Shown here piece after piece: positions 1 through 11,441 of a DNA stretch of 64,000 bases (its first letter is position 1; each line of letters begins with the position of its first letter). The stretch comes from Betaproteobacteria bacterium (GTDB lineage Bacteria; Pseudomonadota; Gammaproteobacteria; Burkholderiales; Burkholderiaceae_C): positions 62,001-126,000 of the forward strand of contig JANXSZ010000021.1 in NCBI GenBank assembly GCA_025356445.1, written 5' to 3'. Made by a program: the position numbers and the translations under genes. The notes below the pieces were generated by a model. That model was not told the origin of the DNA and made no database searches. It saw nothing but the letters and a program-made list of their open reading frames with translations.

Positions 1-1
1 G

Positions 2-439
2 ACCCTCACGGCGAAAGAGCAGGCGGTGCAAGATGAAAAGGCGCAAACGGCCCGCATCGAGTCCAACCGGCTCAATGAAGAACGTCGGCGTGACCGGGTG
101 CTCTTGAGCCGCTACCCCAATCCCGCTGCGCATGACCGGGTTCGTGCGGCGTCGCTGGTGCAAATTGACGGGGTCATGGCATCGGCCCAAAAACAGGTCG
201 CCGAACTGGGGCAACAGCGCAAAAGCCTGGATGTCGAAATGGAGTTCTACAAGGTCGACCCCACCAAAGCACCTGTACCTTTGAAGCGGCAACTTGAGGA
301 GAACACGGCCAATGTGGCGATGCAAAAGCGCTTTGTAGCCGATCAAGAGGTTGAAAAAAACCGGGTCAATGCCCGGTTTGATGCTGAATTCGCCAAGCTC
401 AAGGCCCTGTGGCCAGCTTCTGCTTCAGCAGCGCGTTGA
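2..439 (+). CDS. Coiled-coil protein, 5'-partial (left window edge)
   Basis: The frame is open to the left edge, so this is the C-terminal part of a longer gene; the first in-frame start-like codon is a GTG at 26, with coding-like sequence before it. The visible ~145 residues are highly charged (Glu, Lys, Arg, Gln) with heptad-like patterns, which suggests a long coiled coil, and the end is Ala/Ser rich. I do not recognise a named family. Similar short coiled-coil proteins, often with an N-terminal signal peptide, occur in Burkholderiales, but the part that would show this lies outside the window. The last 41 bases overlap the 3' end of convergent gatB. No function is assigned. Confidence 0.6.
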   Translation, partial: TLTAKEQAVQDEKAQTARIESNRLNEERRRDRVLLSRYPNPAAHDRVRAASLVQIDGVMASAQKQVAELGQQRKSLDVEMEFYKVDPTKAPVPLKRQLEENTANVAMQKRFVADQEVEKNRVNARFDAEFAKLKALWPASASAAR

Positions 440-1907
440 CCTGTGCGGGGTTGGCTTTGCCTTTGCTGCCCTTCATCACCTGACCGACCAGCGCGTTAAA
501 CGCTTTTTCTTTGCCTGCGCGGTACTCTTCGACGTTCTTTGCGTTCGCCGCCATCACCTCGTCGATGATGCTCTCCAGGGCGCTGGAGTCGTCCATTTGC
601 TTGAGGCCTTTGGCTTCAATCACCGCGTCTACGTCATTGCCCACACCTGTCCACAGCACATCAAACACTTGCTTGGCGGCGTTATTTGAGATGGTGTTGT
701 CGGCAATACGTTGAATCAGCGTGGCCAGTTGCAATGCAGGAATTGGTGACTGGTCAATGTTGATGTCGTCTGCATTCAGGCGGCGTGACAGCTCGCCCAT
801 CGTCCAGTTGCTCACCAATTTGGCTTGACCACAGCTGTGGGTCGCCACCTCAAAATAAGCCGCTACAGCTTTGCTCTGCGTGAGTTGGGCCGCGTCGTAT
901 TCAGGCAGACCGTAGTCGCGCACAAAGCGCTCGGCCATCACGCGGGGCAGCTCGGTCATTGCGGCGCGCACACGCTCTACCCAGGCACGCTCAATCATCA
1001 AGGGTGGCAAATCAGGGTCGGGGAAGTAACGGTAATCTGCGGCGTCTTCCTTGGTGCGCATGGCGCGGGTTTCGCCGTTGTCAGGGTCAAACAGCACGGT
1101 GGCCTGCTGGATGGCGCGGCCATCTTCAATTTCTTCGATTTGCCAGCGAATCTCGTAATCAATGGCCTGCTGCATGAACTTGAAGCTGTTCAGGTTTTTG
1201 ATTTCGCGCCGCGTGCCCAGCTTGGCACCGGGGCGGCGCACCGAGACGTTGGCATCGCAACGGAAGCTGCCTTCTTGCATGTTGCCGTCGCAAATGCCAA
1301 TCCAGGTGACGATCTTGTGCAGTTCTTTGGCGTAGGCCACAGCTTCAGCGCTGGAGCGCATGTCCGGCTCTGTGACGATTTCCAGCAGTGGCGTGCCTGC
1401 GCGGTTCAGGTCAATGCCCGATTGACCCACGAAATCTTCATGCAGTGATTTACCTGCGTCTTCTTCCAGGTGGGCACGCACCAAGCGCACGGATTTTTTC
1501 TCCCGCACCGTGTCGGCGCCTTTGCCAGTCTCCAGGAAAAACTCCACGGCACCACCTTGCACCACGGGGATTTCAAATTGCGTGATTTGGTAGCCTTTGG
1601 GCAGGTCAGGGTAGAAGTAGTTTTTGCGCGAGAAGATGCTGACTTCGCCAATGTGCGAACCCACGGCCAAGCCGAACTCGATGGCGCGCTCGACGGCACC
1701 TTTGTTCATTACCGGCAGCGTGCCGGGCAAGGCCAAATCAACGGCGCTGGCTTGGGTGTTGGGCTCGGCACCGAAGGCGGTGGACGAGCGGCTGAAAATT
1801 TTGGACTGGGTGGTCAGCTGGGTGTGGGTTTCGAAGCCGATGACGACTTCAAAGCCGCGCACCAGTGGGCCGACGGGAGAAGCGGAAGATTCAATAACGG
1901 TGCTCAT
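399..1907 (-). CDS. gatB: Asp-tRNA(Asn)/Glu-tRNA(Gln) amidotransferase subunit B
   Basis: GatB of the GatCAB complex, 502 residues, the usual length. It binds mischarged Asp-tRNA(Asn) or Glu-tRNA(Gln) and activates the side chain so that ammonia from GatA can amidate it. The N-terminal catalytic cradle begins near residue 18 ([14 protein letters not shown]), followed by conserved stretches such as [14 protein letters not shown] and EEDAGKS. The C-terminal YqeY-like tail (about 390-500) ends with the family-typical GKANPAQVN region. The start ATG overlaps the TGA of gatA (ATGA), so the two are translationally coupled. It is the last gene of a gatC-gatA-gatB operon on the minus strand. Confidence 0.97.
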   Translation of the reverse strand: MSTVIESSASPVGPLVRGFEVVIGFETHTQLTTQSKIFSRSSTAFGAEPNTQASAVDLALPGTLPVMNKGAVERAIEFGLAVGSHIGEVSIFSRKNYFYPDLPKGYQITQFEIPVVQGGAVEFFLETGKGADTVREKKSVRLVRAHLEEDAGKSLHEDFVGQSGIDLNRAGTPLLEIVTEPDMRSSAEAVAYAKELHKIVTWIGICDGNMQEGSFRCDANVSVRRPGAKLGTRREIKNLNSFKFMQQAIDYEIRWQIEEIEDGRAIQQATVLFDPDNGETRAMRTKEDAADYRYFPDPDLPPLMIERAWVERVRAAMTELPRVMAERFVRDYGLPEYDAAQLTQSKAVAAYFEVATHSCGQAKLVSNWTMGELSRRLNADDINIDQSPIPALQLATLIQRIADNTISNNAAKQVFDVLWTGVGNDVDAVIEAKGLKQMDDSSALESIIDEVMAANAKNVEEYRAGKEKAFNALVGQVMKGSKGKANPAQVNALLKQKLATGP

Positions 1908-3391
1908 GATGAAAAGCCTTCAGGCTGGCGCAAATGAAAGTCAGTAGCCTGCTGCAACGCATGCGCCGCATTCAGCAATTTGGCCTCGGCAAAGTAGTTG
2001 CCAATCAACTGTAAGCCTACCGGCATACCGCTTTCACCGAAACCACAAGGTACGCTCATACCGGGCAGGCCGGCCAGCGAAGCGGGCAGGGTGAAGATGT
2101 CGGCGAGGTAGTTGGCAACCGGGTCATCCGATTTTTCGCCCAGTTTCCAGGCGACGGTCGGGGCGACGGGGCCTGCGATCACGTCGCACTGCTGGAAGGC
2201 TTGCTGGAAATCGTCGGCAATCATGCGGCGGATTTTTTGCGCTTGCAGGTAGTAGGCGTCGTAGTAACCGTGGCTCAGCACGTAGGTGCCGATCATGATG
2301 CGGCGTTTGACTTCTTCACCAAAGCCTTCGGTGCGGGTTTGGCGGTACATGTCGCGCAGATCGGTGTACTGTGTGGCACGGTGGCCGAACTTCACCCCGT
2401 CAAAACGGCTCAAGTTGCTGGAGGCTTCGGCAGGCGCAATGATGTAGTACACAGGGATGGACAACTCGGTGCGCGGCAGGCTGATGGGCACCAGCTTGGC
2501 ACCGAGCTTTTCGTATTCGGCCAGCGCGGTATCCACGGCGCTGCGTACGTCAGGAGACAGGCCTTCGCCAAAGAATTCTTGGGGGATGCCGATGCGCAGG
2601 CCGTTGATGGAGGCATTCAGATCCCGGCTGAAGTCTTCGGCGGGCACGTCCAGGGAGGTGGAGTCACGGTCAAGGTCGGGGCCACACATGGCGCTGAGCA
2701 GCAGGGCGCAGTCTTCGGCGCTGCGGGCCATGGGGCCGCCTTGGTCGAGGCTGGATGCGAAGGCGATCATGCCGTAGCGCGAGGCGCGGCCATAGGTGGG
2801 CTTGATGCCTGTGATGCCGCAAAAACTGGCTGGCTGGCGGATCGAGCCACCGGTGTCCGTACCCGTGGCTGCTGGCGTGAGGCGTGCGGCTACAGCTGCA
2901 GCGCTGCCGCCCGATGAGCCGCCAGGGATGCGAGCGGTATCCCACGGGTTTTTGACATGACCGTAGGCAGAGTTTTCGTTGCTGGAACCCATCGCGAATT
3001 CATCGCAATTCAGCTTTCCAAGCGTAACCATGCCACTGTGCGCCATGGATGAGACGATGGTGCTATCAAAAGGAGAGTGATAGCCGGTCAACATTTTGGA
3101 GCCGGCGGTGCTGACGAACTCTTTCGTGACAAAAATATCCTTGTGCGCAATGGGCACGCCGAGCAGTGGGGTGACTTCGCCAGCGGCCAGTCTCACATCC
3201 GCAGCGCGGGCCTGTGCCAAGGTCACAGCCTCGTCGGTGGCCAGGTAGCAGCCCAAATCCGCATGGGCCATGGTTCGGGCCAGGAAATGTTGGGCTGTTT
3301 CAACTGCAGACACTTCGCGGTTACGGAGTTTGGCTGCAAGCTGGGAAACGCTCAGGTCATGGAGCTGGTTGGAGGGGGTGGGCACGCTCAT
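1904..3391 (-). CDS. gatA: Asp/Glu-tRNA amidotransferase subunit A
   Basis: Amidase subunit of GatCAB, 495 residues. It hydrolyses glutamine and channels the ammonia to GatB. The amidase-signature core is clear: a Lys in HKDIF near residue 83, then the Gly/Ser-rich [11 protein letters not shown] and [10 protein letters not shown] segments that carry the cis-Ser and nucleophilic Ser of the Ser-cisSer-Lys triad. The C-terminal [16 protein letters not shown] block is typical of GatA. It overlaps gatC upstream and gatB downstream, each by the four bases ATGA, so the three subunits are tightly coupled in stoichiometric order. Confidence 0.97.
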   Translation of the reverse strand: MSVPTPSNQLHDLSVSQLAAKLRNREVSAVETAQHFLARTMAHADLGCYLATDEAVTLAQARAADVRLAAGEVTPLLGVPIAHKDIFVTKEFVSTAGSKMLTGYHSPFDSTIVSSMAHSGMVTLGKLNCDEFAMGSSNENSAYGHVKNPWDTARIPGGSSGGSAAAVAARLTPAATGTDTGGSIRQPASFCGITGIKPTYGRASRYGMIAFASSLDQGGPMARSAEDCALLLSAMCGPDLDRDSTSLDVPAEDFSRDLNASINGLRIGIPQEFFGEGLSPDVRSAVDTALAEYEKLGAKLVPISLPRTELSIPVYYIIAPAEASSNLSRFDGVKFGHRATQYTDLRDMYRQTRTEGFGEEVKRRIMIGTYVLSHGYYDAYYLQAQKIRRMIADDFQQAFQQCDVIAGPVAPTVAWKLGEKSDDPVANYLADIFTLPASLAGLPGMSVPCGFGESGMPVGLQLIGNYFAEAKLLNAAHALQQATDFHLRQPEGFSS

Positions 3392-3687
3392 TCGATCACC
3401 TTAGGCACGAGAAACAGGCCGCGTTCCACGGCGGGAGCGCTGCGCTGGTTGGCCGCACGTTGGTTGGGTTCGCTGACCACATCGTCGCGCAAACGCAGTT
3501 GAATGGCCTGCATGGCGGCCACCGGGTGGGCCAGGGGCTCCACGCCGGTGGTGTCTACGGCGCGCATTTGTTCCACAAGGTCAAAAAACCCGTTGATTTG
3601 CGTGTGCATGCGCTCACGCTCAAGGGGGCGCAATGCCAATTGCGCCAATTGGGCAATTCGGTCAATATCGGTAAAGGTTAAAGCCAT
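3388..3687 (-). CDS. gatC: Asp/Glu-tRNA amidotransferase subunit C
   Basis: Small subunit of GatCAB, 99 residues, the normal size. GatC wraps between GatA and GatB and stabilises the complex. The N-terminus ([16 protein letters not shown]) and the central [22 protein letters not shown] stretch, split here only by reading, match the family. It is the promoter-proximal gene of gatCAB, and its start faces mreB across a 224-base divergent gap. The presence of gatCAB suggests the organism makes Gln-tRNA and/or Asn-tRNA by the indirect route. Confidence 0.95.
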   Translation of the reverse strand: MALTFTDIDRIAQLAQLALRPLERERMHTQINGFFDLVEQMRAVDTTGVEPLAHPVAAMQAIQLRLRDDVVSEPNQRAANQRSAPAVERGLFLVPKVIE

Positions 3688-4955
<1,268 letters not shown>

Positions 4956-5033
4956 GGGCTGCCAAGGCGCAGTGGGGTACCGCAGATGTCCTTGTCCGCT
5001 CTCTTTCATTTCACTTTTACGCCGTAACCTGCG

Positions 5034-5954
5034 ATGCCGCTTGGTTCGCTGGACAGATCGCCACCGCCCTTCTTCAAGCAGGGGCCGTCGCCGCTTTCCA
5101 AACTCATTTTTTTCAGTGCGTTAGCCCTGTTTCTGATGGTGGCTGATGTGCGCTTGCACCTTACCCCACCGCTGCGTGCCGTGATTGCCACGGGGCTTTA
5201 CCCGGTGCAGTGGCTGGCGTTGTGGCCTGGCCGTGTGGTGGGCCAAGGGGCTGATCACTTTGAATCTCTGGATGCGGCACGTGCCTCCGAAGCGGCTGCC
5301 CGTAAAAAGCTGGCTTTGCAGTCGCAGCGTGCAGGGCAAGTTGAGCAGTTGTCACTGGAAAATAACCGCTTGCGTGAATTGCTGGGTCTGCGTGGGCAAC
5401 TTAAAACCGAAGCCATTGCCGCTGAAGTGTTGTACGACGCCCCTGACCCCTACACCCGCAAAGTCGTGATTGACAAAGGGATGACCCACAGCGTGGTGTT
5501 GGGTGCACCCGTGACGGACGAGTTGGGTGTGTTGGGCCAAGTGACGCGGGTACTGCCTCTGGTAAGTGAGGTTACCCTTATCACCGACCGTGAGCAGGCC
5601 ATTCCTGTGCTCAATACCCGCACCGGTGCGCGCAGCGTGGCTTTTGGCGATCCAACCACCCGGGGTGGTGTGTTGGAGTTGCGCTTCATGGCCGGTAACG
5701 CGGATGTGCAGGTGGACGATCTGCTGACCACCAGTGGTATTGACGGCGTTTACCCTCCCGGCTTGCCCGTTGCCCGTGTTGACCGTGTCGAGCGCCGTGC
5801 CGATTCAGCCTTTGCAAAAATTTACTGTGTGCCCAAAGCGCTGGTGGCTGGACCCCGGCATGTGCTGGTGCTGACGCCAGTGGGCGACCAAATTCCACCC
5901 CGCCCTCTGCCTGAGCCGACGCTGGTGGTTAAAAAAGGACGGGCGCTACCATGA
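5034..5954 (+). CDS. mreC: Rod shape-determining protein MreC
   Basis: MreC, 306 residues, a periplasmic elongasome scaffold that binds PBP2 and MreD. It has a short cytoplasmic N-terminus, one transmembrane segment at about residues 23-43, a coiled coil at about 75-115 (rich in Gln, Ala and Leu), then the beta-rich MreC core with YDAPDPYTRKVVIDKG and a GIDGVYPPGLPVARV block. It follows mreB by 78 bases, and its TGA overlaps the ATG of mreD (ATGA), so the two are co-translated. Confidence 0.95.
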   Translation: MPLGSLDRSPPPFFKQGPSPLSKLIFFSALALFLMVADVRLHLTPPLRAVIATGLYPVQWLALWPGRVVGQGADHFESLDAARASEAAARKKLALQSQRAGQVEQLSLENNRLRELLGLRGQLKTEAIAAEVLYDAPDPYTRKVVIDKGMTHSVVLGAPVTDELGVLGQVTRVLPLVSEVTLITDREQAIPVLNTRTGARSVAFGDPTTRGGVLELRFMAGNADVQVDDLLTTSGIDGVYPPGLPVARVDRVERRADSAFAKIYCVPKALVAGPRHVLVLTPVGDQIPPRPLPEPTLVVKKGRALP

Positions 5955-6481
5955 TCATGCCCAGAGGTCAGCCTTTGCTGCTGCCGGTGAACCCGGTCTT
6001 TATCGGATTCAGCCTGATCGTCGCGCTGCTGCTGAATTTTGTACAAACCATGGGCGTATGGGGCCGCGCTGTGTGGGCCCCTGACCTGGTGGCTTTGGTG
6101 CTGGTGTTTTGGACTGTCCACCAACCGCAGCGTGTCAGCATTGGTGTCGCCTTTTTCTTCGGTCTGTGTATGGATGTGCACCAGACGGCGCTGCTGGGGC
6201 AGCATGCGCTCTCGTACAGCGTGCTGTGCTACCTGGCGGTTCTGATTCACTTGCGTCTGCTGTGGTTTTCTGTGCCGACACAAGCACTCCAGGTGATGCC
6301 ATTGTTTTTTGCCGCACACGCGATTGAGTTGGGTCTGCGCATGCTGGGCGGCGGTGTGTTCCCGGGTTGGCAGATGCTGCTGGCGCCGATGCTGGAAACG
6401 GTATTGTGGCCTGTGGTCAGTGTGATGTTGCTGGCCCCGCAGTTGCGTGCGCCCGACCCGGACAAGAACCGCCCGCTTTGA
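5951..6481 (+). CDS. mreD: Rod shape-determining protein MreD
   Basis: MreD, 176 residues, a small integral membrane protein with about five hydrophobic segments, the first at about 15-35 (IGFSLIVALLLNFVQTM). It partners MreC in the elongasome. Sequence conservation in this family is low, so the assignment rests on topology, length and its place between mreC (4-base overlap) and mrdA (24 bases downstream). The in-frame ATG at 5957 is an alternative start two codons in. Confidence 0.9.
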   Translation: MIMPRGQPLLLPVNPVFIGFSLIVALLLNFVQTMGVWGRAVWAPDLVALVLVFWTVHQPQRVSIGVAFFFGLCMDVHQTALLGQHALSYSVLCYLAVLIHLRLLWFSVPTQALQVMPLFFAAHAIELGLRMLGGGVFPGWQMLLAPMLETVLWPVVSVMLLAPQLRAPDPDKNRPL

Positions 6482-6505
6482 CCATGGCCCCTTGCTGCTG
6501 ACGCC

Positions 6506-8641
6506 ATGACTGAACTTCGTAACGTCAAAAATGACCTTTCCCGCTTCCGCATTCGCGTGTTGGTTGCCGGATTGATGGTGATTTTTGCATTCACGCTTTT
6601 GGTGTCACGCTTGGTCTACTTGCAGGTCTACCGCTATGAAGACTTGCACGAACAGGCGGAGAGCAACCGTACTGCTGTGGTTCCTATCGTGCCCAACCGG
6701 GGCTTGATTTTGGACCGCAACAACGTGGTGCTGGCGTCCAATTACTCGGCTTACACCCTGGAAATCACCCCTTCCAAGGCGGGTGTGCTGGAAGAGACGA
6801 TTGACCGCTTGGCGCAGGTGGTGGATATCCTTCCTCGGGATCGTCGCCGCTTCAAAAAATTGGTGGAAGAGTCCCGCAACTTTGAATCTCTGCCTATTCG
6901 TACCCGCTTGAGCGAGGTGGAGGTCGCCAAATTCGCTGCCCAGCGCTTTCGTTTTCCGGGTGTGGAAATCAAAGCCCGCCTGTTTCGCAACTACCCTTAT
7001 GGTGCCTTAGGCAGCCATGTGATCGGTTACATAGGCCGTATCAACCAAGCAGAAAAAGAGCGTATTGAAGACTCGGACGAGGAATCCAACTACCGGGGTA
7101 CCGAGTACATCGGCAAGCTGGGTGTGGAGCAAAGTTATGAGCAGCAATTGCACGGCTTGACTGGTGTAGACCAAATGGAAACCTCTGCGGGTGGCCGTGC
7201 TGTGCGTCGCCTGCAAAGTAACCCCGCCACCCCTGGTAATACGGTGGCGCTGGCGTTGGACATCAAGCTGCAAAAATTGATCGAAGACCTGTATGGTGAC
7301 CGGCGTGGTGCTTTGGTCGCCATCGAGCCTAAAACGGGCGAAGTGTTGGCTTTCGTCAGCAAGCCCACGTTCGACCCCAATTTGTTTGTCGAAGGCATTG
7401 ATTCCGAGAATTGGGCCGCGTTGAACGAATCGCCCGACAAGCCTTTGCTGAACCGGGCGCTGCGCGGCACCTATCCTCCTGGCTCTACCTACAAGCCCTT
7501 CATGGCGCTGGCGGGCCTGGAAACAGGCAAGCGCACGCCCCAGCAGGCGATTTTTGACCCCGGATTCTTCAACTTTGGCGGGCATCGGTTTCGAGACGAC
7601 AAAGAAGGCGGGCACGGGTCGGTGGACATGTACCGTTCCATCGTGCAGTCGTGTGATACCTATTACTACATGCTGGCCAACGATTTGGGTGTGGACGCGA
7701 TGTACGCGCAAATGCAGCCCTTCGGGTTCGGCCAGATCACGGGCATCGACATCTTTGGTGAGTCGCGTGGTATTTTGCCCTCCACCGAATGGAAGCGCCG
7801 CGCTTACAAAAAGCCCGAGCAAAAGAAATGGTATGCGGGAGAAACCATCTCGCTGGGCATTGGCCAAGGTTACAACAGCTTCACCATGCTGCAACTGGCA
7901 CATGCTACCGCCACGCTGGCCAACGATGGCCTGAAGATGAAGCCGCATCTGGTGCGCGAAGTGATGGACATCGTGACCCGTGAGCGCTCGCTGGTTGCGC
8001 ATGAACCGGTGGGGCAATTGGCGGTGAAAGCCGCCAACATCGCCGTTGTCAAGCGCGCTTTGGTCGGCGTCAACATTGAAGGTACCTCGGCCACCAGTTT
8101 TCGTGGCGCGCAGTACACCAGTGCCGGCAAGACCGGCACGGCGCAGGTGATTCAGATCAAGGCGAACGAAAAATACGATGCCAAGAAAGTGGATGAGCGC
8201 CACCGTGACCATGCCTTGTTCATGGCTTTTGCGCCTGCTGAGAACCCGCAAATTGCGATTGCCATGGTGGTAGAAAACGCGGGTTTCGGTGCGCAAAGTG
8301 CTGCGCCCATCGCGCGCCGGGTGTTCGATTACTGGCTGATGGGTAAATATCCCTCTACCGAAGACATGGAAGCCGTCGCCAAAGGGCAGGCCACCACGCC
8401 TATCGGGACAGCCCGTTTGGTGGCCGATGTAGCCTTGCCTGTGACGGTTCCCGGTGCAAGGAGTGCTGCTGCCGCTGCGTTGCTCGCTGCGTCAGCGTCT
8501 GGGGCTCAGGCCAAGAAAGGGGTGGCTTCAGCAGCCAGCCAGCCTCGTCAGTCGGCCTCTGCACCGCTGCTGCCTGCTGTGCCCGTGGAGCCTGTCGCTG
8601 TGCCTCCCGCTCTCCCTCTTCCGGCCGCATCATCACCGTAA
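6506..8641 (+). CDS. mrdA: Penicillin-binding protein 2 (elongation-specific transpeptidase)
   Basis: PBP2, 711 residues, the D,D-transpeptidase that crosslinks new peptidoglycan during elongation. One N-terminal membrane anchor lies at about 18-40. A non-catalytic pedestal follows, then the transpeptidase domain with S-T-Y-K at 327-330 (nucleophile Ser327), a SCD in the SxN/SxD position, and AGKTGTAQ as the KTG motif. The last ~90 residues form an Ala/Pro-rich low-complexity tail that goes beyond the usual PBP2 end. In many Burkholderiales rodA comes next; here the next gene is convergent and its 3' end overlaps mrdA by nine bases. Confidence 0.96.
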   Translation: MTELRNVKNDLSRFRIRVLVAGLMVIFAFTLLVSRLVYLQVYRYEDLHEQAESNRTAVVPIVPNRGLILDRNNVVLASNYSAYTLEITPSKAGVLEETIDRLAQVVDILPRDRRRFKKLVEESRNFESLPIRTRLSEVEVAKFAAQRFRFPGVEIKARLFRNYPYGALGSHVIGYIGRINQAEKERIEDSDEESNYRGTEYIGKLGVEQSYEQQLHGLTGVDQMETSAGGRAVRRLQSNPATPGNTVALALDIKLQKLIEDLYGDRRGALVAIEPKTGEVLAFVSKPTFDPNLFVEGIDSENWAALNESPDKPLLNRALRGTYPPGSTYKPFMALAGLETGKRTPQQAIFDPGFFNFGGHRFRDDKEGGHGSVDMYRSIVQSCDTYYYMLANDLGVDAMYAQMQPFGFGQITGIDIFGESRGILPSTEWKRRAYKKPEQKKWYAGETISLGIGQGYNSFTMLQLAHATATLANDGLKMKPHLVREVMDIVTRERSLVAHEPVGQLAVKAANIAVVKRALVGVNIEGTSATSFRGAQYTSAGKTGTAQVIQIKANEKYDAKKVDERHRDHALFMAFAPAENPQIAIAMVVENAGFGAQSAAPIARRVFDYWLMGKYPSTEDMEAVAKGQATTPIGTARLVADVALPVTVPGARSAAAAALLAASASGAQAKKGVASAASQPRQSASAPLLPAVPVEPVAVPPALPLPAASSP

Positions 8642-9391
8642 AAACGCATCGTAGCTTGTTTTTAAAATCAAGCTGCTCACTACCGCGATGAACACGGTGC
8701 GTACGAAGCCTGCGCCGTGCTTGAGTGCCAGCCGCGTACCCAGCACGCTGCCCAATACATTTGCCAAGGCCATCACCAGCGCATAGTGCCACCACACATG
8801 GCCTTTCAACGCGAACAAAATCAATGCAGCAGCGTTGGTGGCCGTGTTCATCAACTTGGCCGAGGCCGAGGCATTCAAAAAGTCATAACCCAGCCAGCGC
8901 ACAAATAGAAACACCAGGAAACTGCCTGTGCCAGGACCAAAAAACCCATCGTAAAACCCAATCAACAGGCCGATCCCGCAGGCTGCTGCAATCTCGGCCT
9001 GGCCGCTGTAGCGTGGTGCGTGGGTGCGGCCCAGTTCCTTTTTGGCCAGGGTGTACAGCAACACCGCCAGCAAGATCAGCGGAAGCGCCTTGCGTAAATA
9101 ACTGGGCGATACCACGGTGACCAACCAAGCTCCTGCAAACGAGGCTGCAAAACCGGTCAAAGCAGCAGGCAGCAGGCTGGCCCAGCGCATCTGTACGCGG
9201 CGGCTGAATTGCCATGTTGAAACGCCTGTGCCCCAGACCGACGCGCCTTTGTTGGTGCCGAGCAAGCTGGCGGGTGGCGCGCTGGGGAAGGTGGCGAACA
9301 AGGCTGGCACCAAAATCAAGCCACCACCGCCGACGATGGCGTCCACAAAACCGGCGAGTAACGACGCCAACGATACGATCAAAAGTTCCAT
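8633..9391 (-). CDS. TauE/SafE family membrane permease (YfcA-like)
   Basis: A 252-residue polytopic membrane protein of the TauE/SafE (DUF81) family, which moves sulfite, sulfoacetate, taurine-derived or other small organic anions; the substrate here cannot be inferred. Diagnostic repeats are the N-terminal GFVDAIVGGGGLILVPAL and the second-half GFYDGFFGPGTGSFLVF, the duplicated Gly-rich signatures of the family. About eight hydrophobic segments are visible. It is convergent with mrdA and stands alone on the minus strand, downstream of a terminator. Confidence 0.9.
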   Translation of the reverse strand: MELLIVSLASLLAGFVDAIVGGGGLILVPALFATFPSAPPASLLGTNKGASVWGTGVSTWQFSRRVQMRWASLLPAALTGFAASFAGAWLVTVVSPSYLRKALPLILLAVLLYTLAKKELGRTHAPRYSGQAEIAAACGIGLLIGFYDGFFGPGTGSFLVFLFVRWLGYDFLNASASAKLMNTATNAAALILFALKGHVWWHYALVMALANVLGSVLGTRLALKHGAGFVRTVFIAVVSSLILKTSYDAFLR

Positions 9392-9451
9392 GCGCCGATT
9401 GTCGCTGGACAGCTCAGACCGAAACCAAAGACCAGAAAGCGTTTGCCCATG

Positions 9452-9480
9452 AAAAAAGCACCGGTTTTGCCGGTGCTTTT
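9452..9480 (-). terminator. Rho-independent terminator after the GMC oxidoreductase gene
   Basis: An 11-bp perfect stem (AAAAGCACCGG at 9454-9464 with CCGGTGCTTTT at 9470-9480) and a five-base loop. The A run at 9452-9457 gives a U tract on the minus strand, so it suits termination of the mmsA-GMC transcript about 180 bases past the stop. Confidence 0.75.
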
Positions 9481-9484
9481 CTTG

Positions 9485-9655
9485 GGAAACATCTGATCGA
9501 GATGCTTCGAATTGTCTGTATTTTTATATGTTTGTATGTGTATTTATTTGTTAACCATCACACCAACGCTTGTCTGTCTCCTCGGCCCTCTTCGTGCATG
9601 CTTCGTGTAGAAGCTGCGAATGCCGAGACTATAGCGGCTGGTGTGCCTTAAGTTC
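9485..9655. other. AT-rich non-coding stretch
   Basis: This gap between the terminator and the GMC oxidoreductase stop holds a conspicuously T-rich segment (about 9515-9553) unlike the GC-rich surroundings. I see no gene or recognisable repeat in it; it is probably the 3' untranslated part of the minus-strand operon. Confidence 0.4.
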
Positions 9656-11365
9656 CTAGGTGCTTTCCCGGGCGTCGGCCAGAATCCATGCAGCAGCTTT
9701 TTCCGCCAGCATCAATGTGGGTGAGTTGGTGTTGCCGCTGGTGATGCAGGGCATCACGCCTGCATCCACCACGCGCAGCCCGGCAATGCCACGCACGCGC
9801 AGGCGCGAATCCACCACGGCCATCGGGTCAGCATCTGCACCCTCGGTGCGGCCCATTTTGGTCGTCCCTACAGGGTGGAAGATGGTGGTGGCGATGTCAC
9901 CTGCCAGCTTGGCGAGTTCTTCATCGGTCTGGAACTGAGGGCCCGGCTTCCACTCTTGCGGCTTGTATTTGGCCAGTGCCGGTTGCGCTGCGATGTGCCG
10001 TGTCACGCGCAGGGAGTCTGCGGCCACCTGTCGGTCTTCAGCTGTGCTGAGGTAATTGGGCGCGATGGCGGGCGCATCTTCAAAACGAGGGCTCTTGAGC
10101 TGCACTGTGCCCCGGCTGGTGGGGTTGAGGTTGCACACACTGGCCGTGAATGCAGGGAAGCTGTGCAGGGGTTCGCCAAAGGCGTCCAGGCTCAGCGGTT
10201 GCACATGGTATTCCAGGTTCGGGTAAGGCTGGTCGGGTGTGCTGCGGGTGAATGCGCCCAACTGTGACGGTGCCATGCTCATGGGGCCGGTGCGTTGGGT
10301 AGCGTACTCCAGCCCAATCTTGGCCTTGCCCCAGACCGAGCTGGCCAGCGTGTTCAGGGTCTTCACCCCTTCGACTTTGAACACCGCACGAATCTGCAAA
10401 TGGTCTTGCAAGTTGGCGCCCACACCCGGTATATCGGCTATGGGCGTGATGCCATGCTGTTGCAAAAGCGCTGCTGGGCCGATACCGGAGAGCTGCAAAA
10501 TCTGCGGTGAACCAATGCTGCCTGCACACAAAATCAACTCGCGCTCGGCGTTCACCGTCACCATCTCTTTGCCTGTCCACACCTGCACACCGGTGCAGCG
10601 CTGGCTGCCATTGGCTTGTTTTTCGACCACCAGCCTAGCCACCTGGGCCGCTGTCCACATCTCGAAATTCGGTCTGCCGTAGCATGTAGGCCGCAAAAAC
10701 GCTTTGGCAGCGTTCCACCGAAAACCGTTTTTCTGGTTGACCTCAAAGTAGCCCACACCTTCGTTGATGCCGGTGTTGAAGTCGTCGGTGGCGGGGATAC
10801 CCGCCTGCACCGCCGCCTGCGCAAAGGCATCGAGCACGTCCCACGACAGCCGTTGCTTTTCCACACGCCATTCACCGCCACTGCCGTGCAGCGCTGCAAA
10901 GTCAGCATTTTCTGTACTTTTAACACCCTTGTGCAGCGTGGGTAGGCTGAAGGTGCTATCTAATTTATAGTGACTCTCATGCGCCTTGAAGGCGGGCAGG
11001 CACTGGTCCCAGCGCCAAGTGTCGTCTCCCGTCAGCGCCGCCCAGTGGTCGTAATCCCGGGCTTGGCCGCGCATGTAGATCATGCCGTTGATGCTGGAAC
11101 TTCCGCCCAGCACCTTGCCACGTGGGTAGCGCAGCACGCGGCCATTCAGCCCGGCATCGGGTTCGGTGTTGTAGAGCCAGTCGGTGCGTGGGTTGCCGAT
11201 GCAGTAAAGATAGCCCACAGGGATGTGAATCCAGTGGTAATCGTCTTTGCCGCCAGCCTCCAGCAGCAGCACGCGTTTGGTTTTATCACCACTCAGGCGG
11301 TTGGCGAGCAGGCTGCCAGCGGTGCCGGCACCGATGATGATGTAGTCGAACGAGGGGGTAGCCAT
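9656..11365 (-). CDS. GMC family FAD-dependent oxidoreductase (choline/alcohol dehydrogenase-like)
   Basis: A 569-residue glucose-methanol-choline oxidoreductase. I use the ATG at 11365 because it places FDYIIIGAGTAGSLLANRL, the FAD-binding dinucleotide motif, near residue 5; an in-frame extension to 11422 adds residues with no homology. The GMC signatures are present: GGSSSINGMIYMRG near residue 85, a GSIGSPQILQLSGIGP block, and a C-terminal PVGTTKMG plus CITSGNTNSPTLMLAEKAA, which hold the catalytic His and Asn region. Similar enzymes oxidise primary alcohols or choline to aldehydes. It lies 76 bases downstream of an aldehyde dehydrogenase, consistent with alcohol to aldehyde to acyl-CoA chemistry, but the substrate is unknown. 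Confidence 0.92.
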   Translation of the reverse strand: MATPSFDYIIIGAGTAGSLLANRLSGDKTKRVLLLEAGGKDDYHWIHIPVGYLYCIGNPRTDWLYNTEPDAGLNGRVLRYPRGKVLGGSSSINGMIYMRGQARDYDHWAALTGDDTWRWDQCLPAFKAHESHYKLDSTFSLPTLHKGVKSTENADFAALHGSGGEWRVEKQRLSWDVLDAFAQAAVQAGIPATDDFNTGINEGVGYFEVNQKNGFRWNAAKAFLRPTCYGRPNFEMWTAAQVARLVVEKQANGSQRCTGVQVWTGKEMVTVNAERELILCAGSIGSPQILQLSGIGPAALLQQHGITPIADIPGVGANLQDHLQIRAVFKVEGVKTLNTLASSVWGKAKIGLEYATQRTGPMSMAPSQLGAFTRSTPDQPYPNLEYHVQPLSLDAFGEPLHSFPAFTASVCNLNPTSRGTVQLKSPRFEDAPAIAPNYLSTAEDRQVAADSLRVTRHIAAQPALAKYKPQEWKPGPQFQTDEELAKLAGDIATTIFHPVGTTKMGRTEGADADPMAVVDSRLRVRGIAGLRVVDAGVMPCITSGNTNSPTLMLAEKAAAWILADAREST

Positions 11366-11441
11366 AGCGCGTGTCTCTTCTATTTGTGAGGGGGAAGCGG
11401 TGCAGCAACCCTTCAAGGCCACCGTCGCGTAAGGACAGAGC

